From contig HG326665.1 of assembly GCA_000308255.3 (NCBI GenBank), positions 138,672-202,671 on the forward strand: a DNA stretch of 64,000 bases. The letters are read 5' to 3'. The position numbers and the translations under genes are program-made. This document shows, piece after piece, positions 43,117 through 53,192 of the stretch (position 1 is its first letter; each line of letters starts with the position of its first letter). A model generated the notes under the pieces. That model saw only the letters and a program-made list of their open reading frames with translations, did not search any database and was not told the DNA's origin. Source of the DNA: Anaerococcus pacaensis 9403502. Lineage in GTDB: Bacteria; Bacillota; Clostridia; Tissierellales; Peptoniphilaceae.

Positions 43117-44103
43117 CTAGTTTAGCATTCCTAATTGTTCTGCTACTTGTTTGATTAGGTCGTAGTTTTCATTCTTTGTTTCAATGAAGCTTTCTGTAGA
43201 TAAAAGGTCCATGATTTTGCTATCATCTTTGCCCATGTTTAGGATAGTATCTTTTACCTTTTGAGCTGTTCCTTCACCAAATTCTGTGTCTATATCTTTA
43301 TTAAGTGTCCAGTTGTAATCATAAAAATCTGGAGTTCTGTAGAATTCTTCTACTTTTGTATCATCTACTAACCCTTCATTTAGGGCTTTTTCCCAGTATT
43401 GTACGTTTACTGCACCTGTTTGGAAGGCACCTGATTCGACTAATTTGTAAGTCTTATCGTGTGAACCAGAGTAGTTTGGAGCTCCATCTAGGTCTTCATC
43501 TGGATTAAGACCTGCTTCAGTCATAAAGTATCTTGGCATTAAGTGACCTGATGTAGAAGATTCTGAACCAAATGAGAAAGACTTACCAGCTAGGTCTTCT
43601 ATATCAGTAAGGCCTAGGCCTTTTTGCTGGATAAATACAGATTTGAATTCTTGATCTGATGGTCTTTGAGCAAAGGCTTCTGCTTCTGGAACTTTGTTTA
43701 GGGCTTGAGTTACTGTAAGGCCACCAAACCAAGCTAGTTGGATTTCGCCTCTGTCAAAAGCTGTTACTAGAGAAGCGTAGTCAACTGTTGGTACGAATTC
43801 AACTGGTTGGCCTATTTCTTTAGATAGGTAGTCAGCAAAATCATTGAATGCATCTTCCATTTCTGCTTGGTCGAAGTCAGGAATAGCACCTATTTTAAAT
43901 ACTTTTCCTTCGGCAGTATCATTTGCTTCGGTAGATTCTTCTTCTTCAGCAGCTGGTTGGTCAGCGTCTGTGCTTTCATTTTCTACTGTAGCTTCTTCTT
44001 CAACTGTGGTCGCTGGTTCTGTTTCAGCATTGTTTGAGTTTGCAGAACAAGCTGTAAGAAATAGTGCAAAACTTGCAACTAAAGCTAATAAATATTTTTT
44101 CAT
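43117..44103 (-). CDS. Phosphonate-type solute-binding lipoprotein (PhnD family)
   Basis: A 328-residue lipoprotein. The lipobox LFLTACSAN gives the lipid-anchored Cys, followed by a 50-residue Glu/Thr-rich stalk. The PhnD-type domain begins KIGAIPDFDQAEM and includes AWFGGLTVTQALNKV, FKSVFIQQ and SESSTSGHLMPRYFM, the phosphate/phosphonate-binding loop. The FAQRPSDQEFKSVF region is close to the subgroup annotated as putative selenate-type binding proteins, so phosphonate is not certain. It starts the operon with GGAGG upstream. It lies 3 nt before the fused ATPase/permease gene and 110 nt from valS. Confidence 0.88.
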   Translation of the reverse strand: MKKYLLALVASFALFLTACSANSNNAETEPATTVEEEATVENESTDADQPAAEEEESTEANDTAEGKVFKIGAIPDFDQAEMEDAFNDFADYLSKEIGQPVEFVPTVDYASLVTAFDRGEIQLAWFGGLTVTQALNKVPEAEAFAQRPSDQEFKSVFIQQKGLGLTDIEDLAGKSFSFGSESSTSGHLMPRYFMTEAGLNPDEDLDGAPNYSGSHDKTYKLVESGAFQTGAVNVQYWEKALNEGLVDDTKVEEFYRTPDFYDYNWTLNKDIDTEFGEGTAQKVKDTILNMGKDDSKIMDLLSTESFIETKNENYDLIKQVAEQLGMLN

Positions 44104-44213
44104 ACATCCTCCTTAAATACTTATTAAGTTAATGATATATGTTTTATATTCAATAGTCAACCGAATTTATATATATTATTATAATTACATAGATATCTAA
44201 ATTTCTACTTTTT

Positions 44214-46853
44214 TTATTTATTTTTAATCTCTTCGAAACTAGCCTTGGTTTTTTCTAATAGGTCCTCATAGGCCTTTAATTTTTCGCGCTCTTCGTTTAC
44301 TACAGCCTCTGGTGCCTTGGATGTGAAGTTTTCGTTTGATAATTTGCCGCTAGCTCGTTTGATTTCGCTTTCTAGGCGTTTGATCTCATCATTTAGGCGG
44401 GCTCTTTCTTGTTCGTAGTCCATGAGATCATCTAGGCTCATTAGGACTGCAAATTCATTAAAAACTAAGTTTACTAGGCCTTCTTTATCACCTGTGTACT
44501 CACTCTTTAGCATGATATTTACTTCATTTGAGCTTGCTAGATTTACAAATTGGTCATTTAATTGGTCGAGCAATTTTTTGTAGTTTTCGTTTTCTGCGAG
44601 TATTATGAGGTCTTGTTTTCTCTTTGATGGGACATTTAGATTTGCCCTTTGGTTTCTGATTGCTTTGATGGCTTCGATAGCTGAGTTTACTGTAGCTTCT
44701 TCACTTACAAAGTCGAATTCTTCTCTAAATGTTGGCCAGTTTTCTACTATAAGCATATCAGCCTTAGTTGGGAGAGCTGAATAAATTTCTTCTGTGATAA
44801 ATGGCATGAATGGGTGAAGTAGGGTGATCATTTGTTGGAGAACGTAAAGAAGTACTTTCTTTACATTGGCTTTAGCTTCATCATCAGAGCCGTTTAATCT
44901 TTGTTTAGCAAATTCAATATACCAGTCGCAGTATTCTTCCCAGATAAAGTCTTCGATACGGCTTGCAGCTAGGCCTATTTCGTAGTTGTCGAGATTTTTG
45001 GTGACTTCATTTATAGCGTTGTTTAGACGTTTTAAGATCCATTTGTCTTCTAGAGCAAGTTTCATATTAGGATCGAAGCTGAGATCATCAGATTCATCTA
45101 TGTTCATCAGTACAAATCTAGTTGCATTCCATAATTTGTTGGCAAAGTTACGGCTTGCTATTACCCTATCTTCCACAAAACGCATGTCATTTCCTGGGCT
45201 GTTGCCTGTTACTAATGTAAATCTAAGGGCATCTGCTCCGTATTGGTCTACCACATCGATTGGATCCACACCATTGCCGAGTGATTTACTCATTTTGCGA
45301 CCCTCAGAATCACGGATAAGACCAGTGAAGAGTACGTGGTGGAATGGTGATTTACCTGTTGTGTATAAAGATGTGAAGGCCATTCTGATTACCCAAAAGA
45401 AGATAATGTCATAGCCTGTTACTAGTAGGTCTGTTGGGAAGAAGTAGTCTAGTTTGTCATTGTCCACTGGCCAGCCAAGGGTTGCAAATGGCCAAAGTGC
45501 TGATGAGAACCAAGTGTCTAGGATATCTTCCTCCTGGGTTACATGAACACCATTTATTTTTCCTTCTTCATCTGGATCTTCCTCACTAACGATAATTTTT
45601 CCTTCATCTGTATAGTAAACAGGCATTCTATGACCCCACCATAGTTGACGAGATATGGTCCAGTCGCGGATATTTGTTAGCCAGTTCATGTAGGTTTTGC
45701 CAAGTGAAGCTGGAATGAGCTCTAGTTCTCCCTTTTCATATGAATCGATAGTCATTTGAGCGAGTTCTTCCATTTTTACAAACCATTGTTTTGAAATTAG
45801 TGGCTCGATTACTACATGGGTTCTTTCTGAATAGCCCACAGCGTGGGTGAGTGTTTCGATTTTTACAAGTAGGTCATCAGCCTCTAGATCTGCTACGATT
45901 GCTTTTCTCGCTTCATATCTTTCCATGCCAGAGTATTTGCCGTAGCCTTCTACTATATGAGCCTTGCCATCCATTACGACACATTGGCCAAGGTCGTGGC
46001 GAGCGCCTACCTCAAAGTCGTTAGGGTCATGGCTTGGTGTGATTTTTACACAACCTGTACCATATTCCATATCTACATATGGGTCTTCGATAAGTGGGAT
46101 TTTTCTGCCTACTAGTGGAAGGATAAGATTCTTGCCAATTTTATCTTTAAATCTAGGGTCTTCTGGGTTTACAGCTACAGCAAGGTCACCAAGCATGGTT
46201 TCAGGACGGGTGGTAGCTATAGTGATATACTCATCGCTATCTTCAAAGAAATATTTGATATACCAAAGATTACCCTCTTGTTCAACGTGGTATACTTCAG
46301 CATCTGAGATGGCAGTTTCAGCCTCTGGGTCCCAGTTGATAATTCTATCGCCACGATAGATTAGACCATCATCGTATAGCTTTTTAAAGATGTGTTTTAC
46401 TGCACGCGTGAGGTTCTCATCCATGGTGAAGCTGTCGTATTCCCAGTCACAAGATACACCTATGGTGCGTAATTGTTTTTTAATTGTGCCACCGTATTCT
46501 TCTGTCCAAGCCCAAGCTTCATCAAGAAAGGCCTCGCGACCGATTTCTCTTTTAGTCTTGCCTTCGCTTCTGATTTTTTCAACTACTTTGGCTTCGGTAG
46601 AGATTGCAGCGTGGTCTGTGCCAGGTATCCAAAGCGCTTCATAGCCTGCTAGACGTTTATATCTAATGATGATATCTTGGATGGTGTTGTTTAGGGCGTG
46701 ACCTAGGTGTAATTGACCAGTTACATTTGGTGGTGGCATCACTATAGTAAATGGCTTCTTGTCCTTATTTACATCAGCACGGAAATATCCGCCTTCTTCC
46801 CATTTCTGGTATATTTCTTTTTCGAATCCACTAGGATTGTATTTTGTTTCCAT
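44214..46853 (-). CDS. valS: Valyl-tRNA synthetase
   Basis: An 879-residue class I synthetase that attaches valine to tRNA-Val. Seen in order: HIGH motif (PPPNVTGQLHLGHAL), the CP1 editing domain with TTRPETMLGD, the tRNA-interaction WWGHRMPVYY, the KMSKS motif (EGRKMSKSLGNG), an anticodon-binding domain and the C-terminal coiled coil (about 810-879). Length is typical. ATG 46853 is preceded by AAGGAG. A T-box leader controls it from 46868 on. Intergenic space to the phosphonate-type operon is 110 nt and has no clear terminator. Confidence 0.98.
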   Translation of the reverse strand: METKYNPSGFEKEIYQKWEEGGYFRADVNKDKKPFTIVMPPPNVTGQLHLGHALNNTIQDIIIRYKRLAGYEALWIPGTDHAAISTEAKVVEKIRSEGKTKREIGREAFLDEAWAWTEEYGGTIKKQLRTIGVSCDWEYDSFTMDENLTRAVKHIFKKLYDDGLIYRGDRIINWDPEAETAISDAEVYHVEQEGNLWYIKYFFEDSDEYITIATTRPETMLGDLAVAVNPEDPRFKDKIGKNLILPLVGRKIPLIEDPYVDMEYGTGCVKITPSHDPNDFEVGARHDLGQCVVMDGKAHIVEGYGKYSGMERYEARKAIVADLEADDLLVKIETLTHAVGYSERTHVVIEPLISKQWFVKMEELAQMTIDSYEKGELELIPASLGKTYMNWLTNIRDWTISRQLWWGHRMPVYYTDEGKIIVSEEDPDEEGKINGVHVTQEEDILDTWFSSALWPFATLGWPVDNDKLDYFFPTDLLVTGYDIIFFWVIRMAFTSLYTTGKSPFHHVLFTGLIRDSEGRKMSKSLGNGVDPIDVVDQYGADALRFTLVTGNSPGNDMRFVEDRVIASRNFANKLWNATRFVLMNIDESDDLSFDPNMKLALEDKWILKRLNNAINEVTKNLDNYEIGLAASRIEDFIWEEYCDWYIEFAKQRLNGSDDEAKANVKKVLLYVLQQMITLLHPFMPFITEEIYSALPTKADMLIVENWPTFREEFDFVSEEATVNSAIEAIKAIRNQRANLNVPSKRKQDLIILAENENYKKLLDQLNDQFVNLASSNEVNIMLKSEYTGDKEGLVNLVFNEFAVLMSLDDLMDYEQERARLNDEIKRLESEIKRASGKLSNENFTSKAPEAVVNEEREKLKAYEDLLEKTKASFEEIKNK

Positions 46854-46867
46854 AATAACTCCTTAAA

Positions 46868-47075
46868 TAAAAATGGTGGCAAAGCGATTGCTCTAGGACG
46901 AGTTATCGCGTTACCACCTAAATTCCTTTATAAAAAAGACTCTTTCTTGTACTTATGCGTACCACATGAAATATAGATAAAAGCAACCTTCAAAAGCCCG
47001 TTGCCAAAGATTTGCACCAACCATCTTCTCTCTAAAAGCGGTAACTTTCTACTCCTCTTTTAATATTTCTTATTA
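46868..47075 (-). promoter_or_regulatory. T-box riboswitch leader of valS
   Basis: On the minus strand the conserved T-box AGGTGGTAACGCG lies at 46907-46919. It pairs either as antiterminator or with the terminator GGTGG...CGCGAT / ATCGC...CCACC (46875-46918), which is followed by ATTTTTATTT. Upstream (46980-47070) is a Stem I-like region starting AGAGGAG. GTT in GAAGGTTGC (about 46981-46989) is a possible valine specifier. Uncharged tRNA-Val should switch on valS. Confidence 0.9.
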
Positions 47076-47302
47076 AAAATATTATATAACAAATGTAGAT
47101 TTTGTCAAAGTAGCACCTTGCTAAGAAAACATTTTTATAAAAATATTCATATAATAAAAATCCACTCTAGTACTTGCATTTATTTGCTTAAAAATCCGCA
47201 ATCTTTTACGATATTTTAATCAAATCAAAATATTTGGAAAATATTTTCATATTTTCGAATCTTATTGTATAATAATCTTAGGGTTAAAGGGAGGGTGAGA
47301 TT

Positions 47303-48130
47303 ATGAATTTATTTATATATATAATTTCAGATTCAAATGGCTTAGCCATGACACATTTGGCTAGAAACACCATGGACAAATTTGAAATTGAATATGAAGA
47401 AAAATCATTCGTAAATATTGATTCTTGTGATGAACTAGATGATGCTCTTTCAAAAATCAAAGCTGATGATGGATCAAAAATAATTTTTAATTCTCTAGAT
47501 GACCCTAATCACAATAAAGTCCTCAAGGACTTTTGTAATGATGAAGATATATTAACTATCGATTTTACTAGCTATTCCCTATCTAGGATTAGCAAGTATC
47601 TGGGCGTCAAACCAGAAGAGACACTCGAAGAAGATGAGGATATTAAGGTCATTCATCATTATAAACGCATAGATGCACTAGACTTTGCCATCAAATATGA
47701 CGATGGAAGGGACTTTAAGGGACTGGAATATTGTGATATATGTATAATCGGAGTTTCAAGATCATCAAAAACTCCCCTATCTGTGTATTTAGCAAGTATT
47801 GGTTACAAAGTTTCAAACGTACCGCTATTATTAGAATCTAGAATTCCACAAGAATTATTTGAAATCGATTCTAGAAAAATTTTTGGATTAACTATTGATA
47901 AACATCGCTTGCAAAAAATCAGGCAGGAAAGGCTAAATTCTATCAACCTATCCACTGAATCAAACTACAGTGACCTAGGCCACATAGAAAAAGAATTAGC
48001 CTACGCTGAGGAAATAATGAACGATCTTGATTGTAATATCATTGATGTTACATTTAAATCTATCGAAGAAACTTCAGAATACATTATTAGTAATATAGAA
48101 AATATCAATAATCAAGGAGGAAAATTATGA
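47303..48130 (+). CDS. PPDK regulatory protein (DUF299 bifunctional kinase/phosphorylase)
   Basis: A 275-residue protein that inactivates PPDK by ADP-dependent threonine phosphorylation and reactivates it by phosphate-dependent removal. Visible: YIISDSNGLAMTHLAR at the N-terminus and the P-loop-like GVSRSSKTPLSVYLAS, followed by NVPL, as in the DUF299 family. The start at 47303 has AGGGAGG upstream. The last codons overlap ppdK by 4 nt. This regulator-target order is conserved in Firmicutes. Confidence 0.94.
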   Translation: MNLFIYIISDSNGLAMTHLARNTMDKFEIEYEEKSFVNIDSCDELDDALSKIKADDGSKIIFNSLDDPNHNKVLKDFCNDEDILTIDFTSYSLSRISKYLGVKPEETLEEDEDIKVIHHYKRIDALDFAIKYDDGRDFKGLEYCDICIIGVSRSSKTPLSVYLASIGYKVSNVPLLLESRIPQELFEIDSRKIFGLTIDKHRLQKIRQERLNSINLSTESNYSDLGHIEKELAYAEEIMNDLDCNIIDVTFKSIEETSEYIISNIENINNQGGKL

Positions 48131-50754
48131 CAGATAAATTCGTCTATAATTTTAACGAAGGTAACAAAGAAATGAAAAACCTTCTAGGTGGTAAAGGTGC
48201 TAACCTTGCTGAAATGACTACACTTGGTATAGCTGTACCATATGGTTTTACTGTAACAACAGAAGCATGTACAAGATTCTACAATGAAGACAGAAAACTA
48301 TGGGATAGCTTAAACGAAGAAGTAACAGAACACATCAAAGACCTAGAGGAAGCAAATGGTAAAGAATTTGGTTCTACAGATGACCCACTTCTAGTATCAG
48401 TTAGATCTGGTGCACCAATATCAATGCCAGGTATGATGGATACTATCCTAAACCTTGGCCTAAACGATGATGCAGTACTTGGTCTTGCTAAGAAAACTGA
48501 AAACGAAAGATTTGCATACGACTCATATAGACGCTTTATCCAAATGTTTGCTGATGTTGCTATGGAAGTAGATAAAAACAATTTTGAAAGACTACTTACT
48601 GCTAAAAAACAAAACAAAGGTGTAGAAAGCGACACAGATCTAGATGCAAACGACCTAAAAGAACTTGTAGAAGAATATAAAGAAAAATATAAAGAACTAA
48701 AGGGTGAAGACTTCCCACAAGACCCAAGAGAACAACTAGATGCCGCTATAAGCGCTGTATTTAGATCATGGGGTAACGAGCGTGCTAAGCTTTATAGGCG
48801 TCTAAATGATATCGATGATGCTATGGGTACAGCAGTAAACGTACAATCAATGGTATTTGGTAACATGGGTGACACATCTGGTACAGGTGTAGCATTCTCT
48901 AGAAACCCAGCTACAGGTGAAAACCATCTATTTGGTGAATATCTAATCAACGCCCAAGGTGAAGACGTAGTAGCAGGTGTACGTACTCCAAAAGAAATCG
49001 ATACACTAAAAGAAGCTATGCCAGAAGTATACCAAGAATTCTTCGACACAGCTGAAAAACTTGAACAACACTACAAAGACATGCAAGATATGGAATTTAC
49101 TATCCAAGATGGTAAACTATTCATTCTTCAAACAAGAAATGGTAAGAGAACAGCTCAAGCTGCCGTACAAGTAGCTGTAGACCTAGTAAACGAAGGTCTA
49201 ATCGATAAAAAAGAAGCTGTTATGCGAGTAAATCCAAAAGACCTAGACGGCCTACTCCACCCTACATTTACAAAAGAAGCAAAAGATAACAACGAAGCTC
49301 TAACAAAAGGTCTTGCAGCTTCTCCAGGAGCAGCTGTAGGTAAGATTGCTTTTACAGCTAAATCTGCAGCTCAAAGAGTAGCAGATGGCGAAACAGTAAT
49401 CCTTGTTCGCGAAGAAACATCTCCAGAAGACCTAGAAGGTATGGTATCTGCACAAGGTATCCTTACAGCTCGTGGTGGTATGACAAGCCACGCTGCCGTA
49501 GTAGCTCGTGGTATGGGTAAATGCTGTGTATCTGGTGCTAGCGAAGTTCACATCAACGAAGATGAAGGAACAGTTAGAATCGGTGACAATGTATTTACAA
49601 AAGACGATGTAATCTCTATCGATGGTTCTACAGGTGCTATCTATGCTGGTAGTCTTGAAACTCAATCTCCACAACTAGAAGGTGCCTTTGGTACATTCAT
49701 GGAATGGGTGGATGAATATAGAGATATGAAAATCAGAACAAATGCTGATACCCCAAGAGACGTAGAACAAGCTTTAGAATTTGGTGCTGAAGGTATCGGT
49801 CTTTGTCGTACAGAACACATGTTCTTTGCAGAAGACAGAATCTTCCAAGTTAGAAAAATGATTCTAGCAAGCGATACTGAATCTCGTCAACTAGCTCTTG
49901 ATAAGATTCTTCCAATGCAAGAAGACGACTTCTACCAAATTTACACCCTCATGGAAGATAGACCTGTTACAGTTCGTCTACTAGACCCACCTCTACACGA
50001 ATTCCTACCAAGAGGAGATGTGGAAATCAGAGACCTAGCACACGACCTTGGCATTGAGCCAGCTAGAGTTAGAGAAAGAATCAACGAACTTGAAGAAGTA
50101 AACCCAATGCTTGGTTTCCGTGGCCTAAGACTTGGCGTTATTTATCCAGAAATCTCTCGTATGCAAGCTCGTGCTATTATCCAAGCAGCTATCCACTGCC
50201 ATGAAGACGGAAACAAAGTAGTTCCTGAAATCATGATCCCACTTGCTAGTGATGTCAAAGAACTTAAATACGTAATGGATGAAGTAAGAGATGAAATCAA
50301 CAAAGTATTTGAAGAAAAAGGAACAGAAATCCACTACCTACTAGGTACAATGATTGAAATCCCAAGAGCAGCTATTACAGCAGATGATATTGCAAAAGTT
50401 GCTGACTTCTTCAGCTTCGGTACAAACGACCTTACACAAATGACCTTCGGTCTATCAAGAGACGACGCTGGTAAATTCTTGCCATTATACTTAGACAAAG
50501 ACATCTTAGCAAAAGATCCATTCCAAGTATTAGATCAAAAAGGTGTTGGCTTCCTAGTAGAACATGCAGTTGAAAAAGGACGCGAAGCAAATCCAGAACT
50601 ACACTTAGGAATCTGTGGAGAGCACGGTGGTGAACCAACAACAGTTAAATACCTATACAATGTAGGTCTAGACTATGCATCATGCTCACCATTTAGAATT
50701 CCAATAGCAAAACTTGCAGCAGCACAAGCTAAAATCGCTAAGGAAGAAAAATAA
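48127..50754 (+). CDS. ppdK: Pyruvate, phosphate dikinase
   Basis: An 875-residue enzyme that interconverts pyruvate + ATP + phosphate and PEP + AMP + PPi, using PPi energetically in anaerobic glycolysis or PEP supply. N-terminal nucleotide-binding domain (GGKGANLAEM, VRSGAPISMPGMMDTILNLG), phospho-histidine domain with catalytic His in GGMTSHAAVVARGMGKCCV, and C-terminal PEP/pyruvate domain ending with FSFGTNDLTQMTFGLSRDD and HLGICGEHGG. The Thr next to the catalytic His (TSH) is the usual regulatory site of DUF299. The codons of this gene are rich in the -A/-T ends typical of high expression here. It has its own terminator. Confidence 0.98.
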   Translation: MTDKFVYNFNEGNKEMKNLLGGKGANLAEMTTLGIAVPYGFTVTTEACTRFYNEDRKLWDSLNEEVTEHIKDLEEANGKEFGSTDDPLLVSVRSGAPISMPGMMDTILNLGLNDDAVLGLAKKTENERFAYDSYRRFIQMFADVAMEVDKNNFERLLTAKKQNKGVESDTDLDANDLKELVEEYKEKYKELKGEDFPQDPREQLDAAISAVFRSWGNERAKLYRRLNDIDDAMGTAVNVQSMVFGNMGDTSGTGVAFSRNPATGENHLFGEYLINAQGEDVVAGVRTPKEIDTLKEAMPEVYQEFFDTAEKLEQHYKDMQDMEFTIQDGKLFILQTRNGKRTAQAAVQVAVDLVNEGLIDKKEAVMRVNPKDLDGLLHPTFTKEAKDNNEALTKGLAASPGAAVGKIAFTAKSAAQRVADGETVILVREETSPEDLEGMVSAQGILTARGGMTSHAAVVARGMGKCCVSGASEVHINEDEGTVRIGDNVFTKDDVISIDGSTGAIYAGSLETQSPQLEGAFGTFMEWVDEYRDMKIRTNADTPRDVEQALEFGAEGIGLCRTEHMFFAEDRIFQVRKMILASDTESRQLALDKILPMQEDDFYQIYTLMEDRPVTVRLLDPPLHEFLPRGDVEIRDLAHDLGIEPARVRERINELEEVNPMLGFRGLRLGVIYPEISRMQARAIIQAAIHCHEDGNKVVPEIMIPLASDVKELKYVMDEVRDEINKVFEEKGTEIHYLLGTMIEIPRAAITADDIAKVADFFSFGTNDLTQMTFGLSRDDAGKFLPLYLDKDILAKDPFQVLDQKGVGFLVEHAVEKGREANPELHLGICGEHGGEPTTVKYLYNVGLDYASCSPFRIPIAKLAAAQAKIAKEEK

Positions 50755-50783
50755 AAGTATTAAAGAATCCATTTAATCAGCAA

Positions 50784-50815
50784 ACCCCAGGAAAAAAAAT
50801 CCTGGGGTCTTGTAT
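50784..50815 (+). terminator. Terminator of ppdK
   Basis: Perfect 9-bp stem ACCCCAGGA / TCCTGGGGT around an A-rich loop, 30 nt past the stop, followed by a T-rich stretch. Confidence 0.88.
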
Positions 50816-50847
50816 TTTCAGATTCTTAAATATCTTATGATTTTACT

Positions 50848-51183
50848 TTATTGGTGTAATCTCGTTAGTTTCATAGACAGAGCATCGCCATCTAATTTGA
50901 CTATCGCATCATCCTATGACATCCAATTCATTATCTGTATTAGATTCTAAAATATTGTAATACATATCCTCATACTCATGCATCCTAGGATGGTTAAGAT
51001 GACCGTTTATTTCAGCTATATTAACATTAGCTGCATCAATCACTTCTTCTATAACCATCTCTGTCACATCTTTTTTTATAGCTATACAGGTTTCAAGTTC
51101 ACTAGACTCCATCACTACAAAGAAATCTATCACAGCATTAAGTATTCTTCTAGCAGTAAATTCATCAAAAACAGATTTTCATT
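50848..51183 (-). pseudogene. Decayed paralogue of the 55256-55591 gene
   Basis: Conceptual translation matches the intact 111-residue protein along most of its length (EFTARRILNAVIDFFVVM; LNHPRMHEYEDMYYNILESNT; LDGDALSMKL). It lacks a start codon with an RBS, and a small deletion after ELDVIG shifts the frame into a TGA; the tail resumes in another frame and ends at TAA 50848. The open piece is 50909-51133. A duplication of the downstream gene that has lost function. Confidence 0.8.
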
Positions 51184-51375
51184 TAAAATAGCGAAAATAC
51201 AACTAATAAGCCAATATGATAAGAAATATATTTCTAAAAACCTTCTATATCGCCTCTCCCCTTTAGTTTTACTTATCTACTTTATTATATAAAAACCAGA
51301 AGATATTGACAAGAAAACAAAATTTTATATGATTATAGTAAGAGATTTGTTGCATGATTAAAAGTGGAGAAGATT

Positions 51376-52236
51376 ATGACAAATGCTGTAAGAATTTTAA
51401 AGATAGTGGGGCTAGTTTTGATAGCAATCCTACTGATTCTTTTAATATTGTTTAATATCCCTTACTCCCCATTAAAAAGGCAGTTTGATAGCGATTTTAA
51501 AACCATTTCAGCTGCAAACAATGAGTCAAGTGCTGATATTTTTACAACAGAAGACTTTAAAGATTATCCTCTAGCTATTAGAAAATACATAGAAAACAAT
51601 GGCTTCATTGGGAAAAAGAAGATGGATTATGCATACATGGTCTACAAAGATGTCGACTTTGCCCAAAATCCAAAGAGCAAGCTTAAAATCGACTATAGCC
51701 AATACAATTTTGCTAAGACTACTGATAGAATTGCTCTGATAGAGTCTTCTATGATGGGAATTCCTTTTGAAGGCTATGATTATTACATAAGTGGCAAAGG
51801 CGGTATGAAGGGCATGCTTGGAAAAATCTTAACTATCTTTAACGTCAAGGGCCCTGAGATGGATAAGGGTGCGCTGTGTACCTATCTAGCTGAGTGCTTG
51901 TTTGTCCCTGCTAGTATTTTGAATAATTCAAATATAACTTTTGAAGAAATTGACCCTTATAGGGTATACGCTACAATTGAAGATAAAGAAAATAAAGTTT
52001 CTGGGATTTTCAGCTTCAACGAAAACTATGAAATGACTAAGTTTTATACTGAAGATAGGCCATCAGCTGATGAGAATGGTAGTATCAAATATGCTCCTTG
52101 GTCTGCTAATGTCCTAAGCTACAAAGAAACACAAGAAGGAATCAACTTCATCAATCATGTCCAAATCATCTGGCACTACTCAGAGGGGGATTTTATCTAC
52201 TTTGATGGAAAACTTGATAGTGTTGAATTTAAGTAA
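51376..52236 (+). CDS. DUF6544-like membrane-anchored protein, copy 1
   Basis: A 286-residue protein with one N-terminal membrane helix (ILKIVGLVLIAILLILLILF) and an extracytoplasmic or cytoplasmic domain with phrases RIALIESSMMGIPFEGYDYYISG, LCTYLAECLFVPASIL and EMTKFYTEDRP. The layout is like the DUF6544 proteins, of unknown function. Its paralogue is 57952-58791. GTG at 51364 is rejected; GGAG 6 nt before ATG 51376 supports this start. It is followed by a bidirectional hairpin shared with the convergent degV copy. Confidence 0.75.
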   Translation: MTNAVRILKIVGLVLIAILLILLILFNIPYSPLKRQFDSDFKTISAANNESSADIFTTEDFKDYPLAIRKYIENNGFIGKKKMDYAYMVYKDVDFAQNPKSKLKIDYSQYNFAKTTDRIALIESSMMGIPFEGYDYYISGKGGMKGMLGKILTIFNVKGPEMDKGALCTYLAECLFVPASILNNSNITFEEIDPYRVYATIEDKENKVSGIFSFNENYEMTKFYTEDRPSADENGSIKYAPWSANVLSYKETQEGINFINHVQIIWHYSEGDFIYFDGKLDSVEFK

Positions 52237-52241
52237 AAAAC

Positions 52242-52286
52242 AAGTGAACCTAAGAGCCTATAATTTAGACCTTGGGCTCACTTTTT
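52242..52286. terminator. Bidirectional terminator between copy 1 DUF6544 and degV
   Basis: Hairpin AAGTGAACCTAAG / CTTGGGCTCACTT with one mismatch and one G-U pair, T-run on the plus side and A-run on the other. It overlaps the frameshifted end of the degV gene. Confidence 0.75.
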
Positions 52287-53192
52287 TATGCTTATTTTTT
52301 GTTTGCAGCCATGCGATCCTTGCCCCAGTAAAATACACCTAAGGGAACCTGGGCCTATGTGAGAGCCTATGGTTGGGCCCACATTAAACACTTTGATATT
52401 ACCCACTGCCTTAGGAAACTTTTCTTTGATCATTTCCTTCATTTCTTCGACAACTTCCATATTGTCTCCATTAGCAAGAAAGATTTGATCATCATAATCA
52501 AGACCTCCTATGGCGTTTTCTTCCATTCTATTTATAAGAGACTTAAGCATTTTCTTTCTGGTTCTAATCTTATCAACTACCTGTAGATGGCCATCATTGT
52601 CTACCATAATAAGGGGACAAATATGAAGTAGGCCGCCGATACTAGCTGCTGCCTTTGATATACGACCACCTCGGGCAACATATTCTAAGTTTTCATTAAA
52701 AGTATAGTTTATAACATGGATTTTATTATCTTCTGCCCATTTATAGACGTTTTCTATATCCATCCCTTGATCCCTAAGGCTAGATAGTTTGGCAGCTAGC
52801 ATGCCTACTCCTGAACAACCCATTAGTGAGTCTACCGGAAAGAATTTCTGATCAGGATATTCTTTCTCTAGGATCTCAAAGGCTTCAAGTAGTGATGAAT
52901 ATTGGCTAGAAAGGCCTGTACTTAGGCAAATATGGAGGATGTCCTTGCCAGTATCTGCAAGCTGCCTAAAATATTCTAAATATGTAGCAGTATTGATTCT
53001 AGAAGTTGTTGGGCTTGCCCCCTCTCTCATCTTTTGATAGAAATCGTCCATATCTAGACTCTGGCCAAAATCATCTAGGTATATTTCTCCGTTTATTTCA
53101 TAGTTTGAATATATAATTGATAGGCCCAGTTGTTCAGCATATTCTGGGCTAAGGTCAATAATGGATTCCGCACTTAATATGTAATCTTTCAT
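52278..53192 (-). CDS. DegV-family fatty-acid-binding protein, copy 1, frameshifted 3' end
   Basis: A 304-residue DegV protein. DegV/FakB proteins hold a fatty acid for phosphorylation by FakA or bind other lipids. It has the DegV pattern: N-terminal lipid loop ASPTTSRINTATYLEYF, the strand HICLSTGLSSQYSSLLEA and YVARGGRISKAAASIG, then GPTIGSHIGPGS. After GPGS the frame diverges (LRCILL...); reading one base differently gives VFYWGKDRMAANKK then TAA at 52292, exactly like the intact copy at 59867. So a 1-nt insertion around 52339-52343, or a sequence error, altered the last residues. Only the final strand is affected. Confidence 0.85.
   Translation of the reverse strand: MKDYILSAESIIDLSPEYAEQLGLSIIYSNYEINGEIYLDDFGQSLDMDDFYQKMREGASPTTSRINTATYLEYFRQLADTGKDILHICLSTGLSSQYSSLLEAFEILEKEYPDQKFFPVDSLMGCSGVGMLAAKLSSLRDQGMDIENVYKWAEDNKIHVINYTFNENLEYVARGGRISKAAASIGGLLHICPLIMVDNDGHLQVVDKIRTRKKMLKSLINRMEENAIGGLDYDDQIFLANGDNMEVVEEMKEMIKEKFPKAVGNIKVFNVGPTIGSHIGPGSLRCILLGQGSHGCKQKISIKK

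Noticed and set aside
46713..46976. Plus-strand frame across the start of valS and its leader
   Set aside because: It lies antisense to the HIGH region and the T-box terminator and has no protein-like features.
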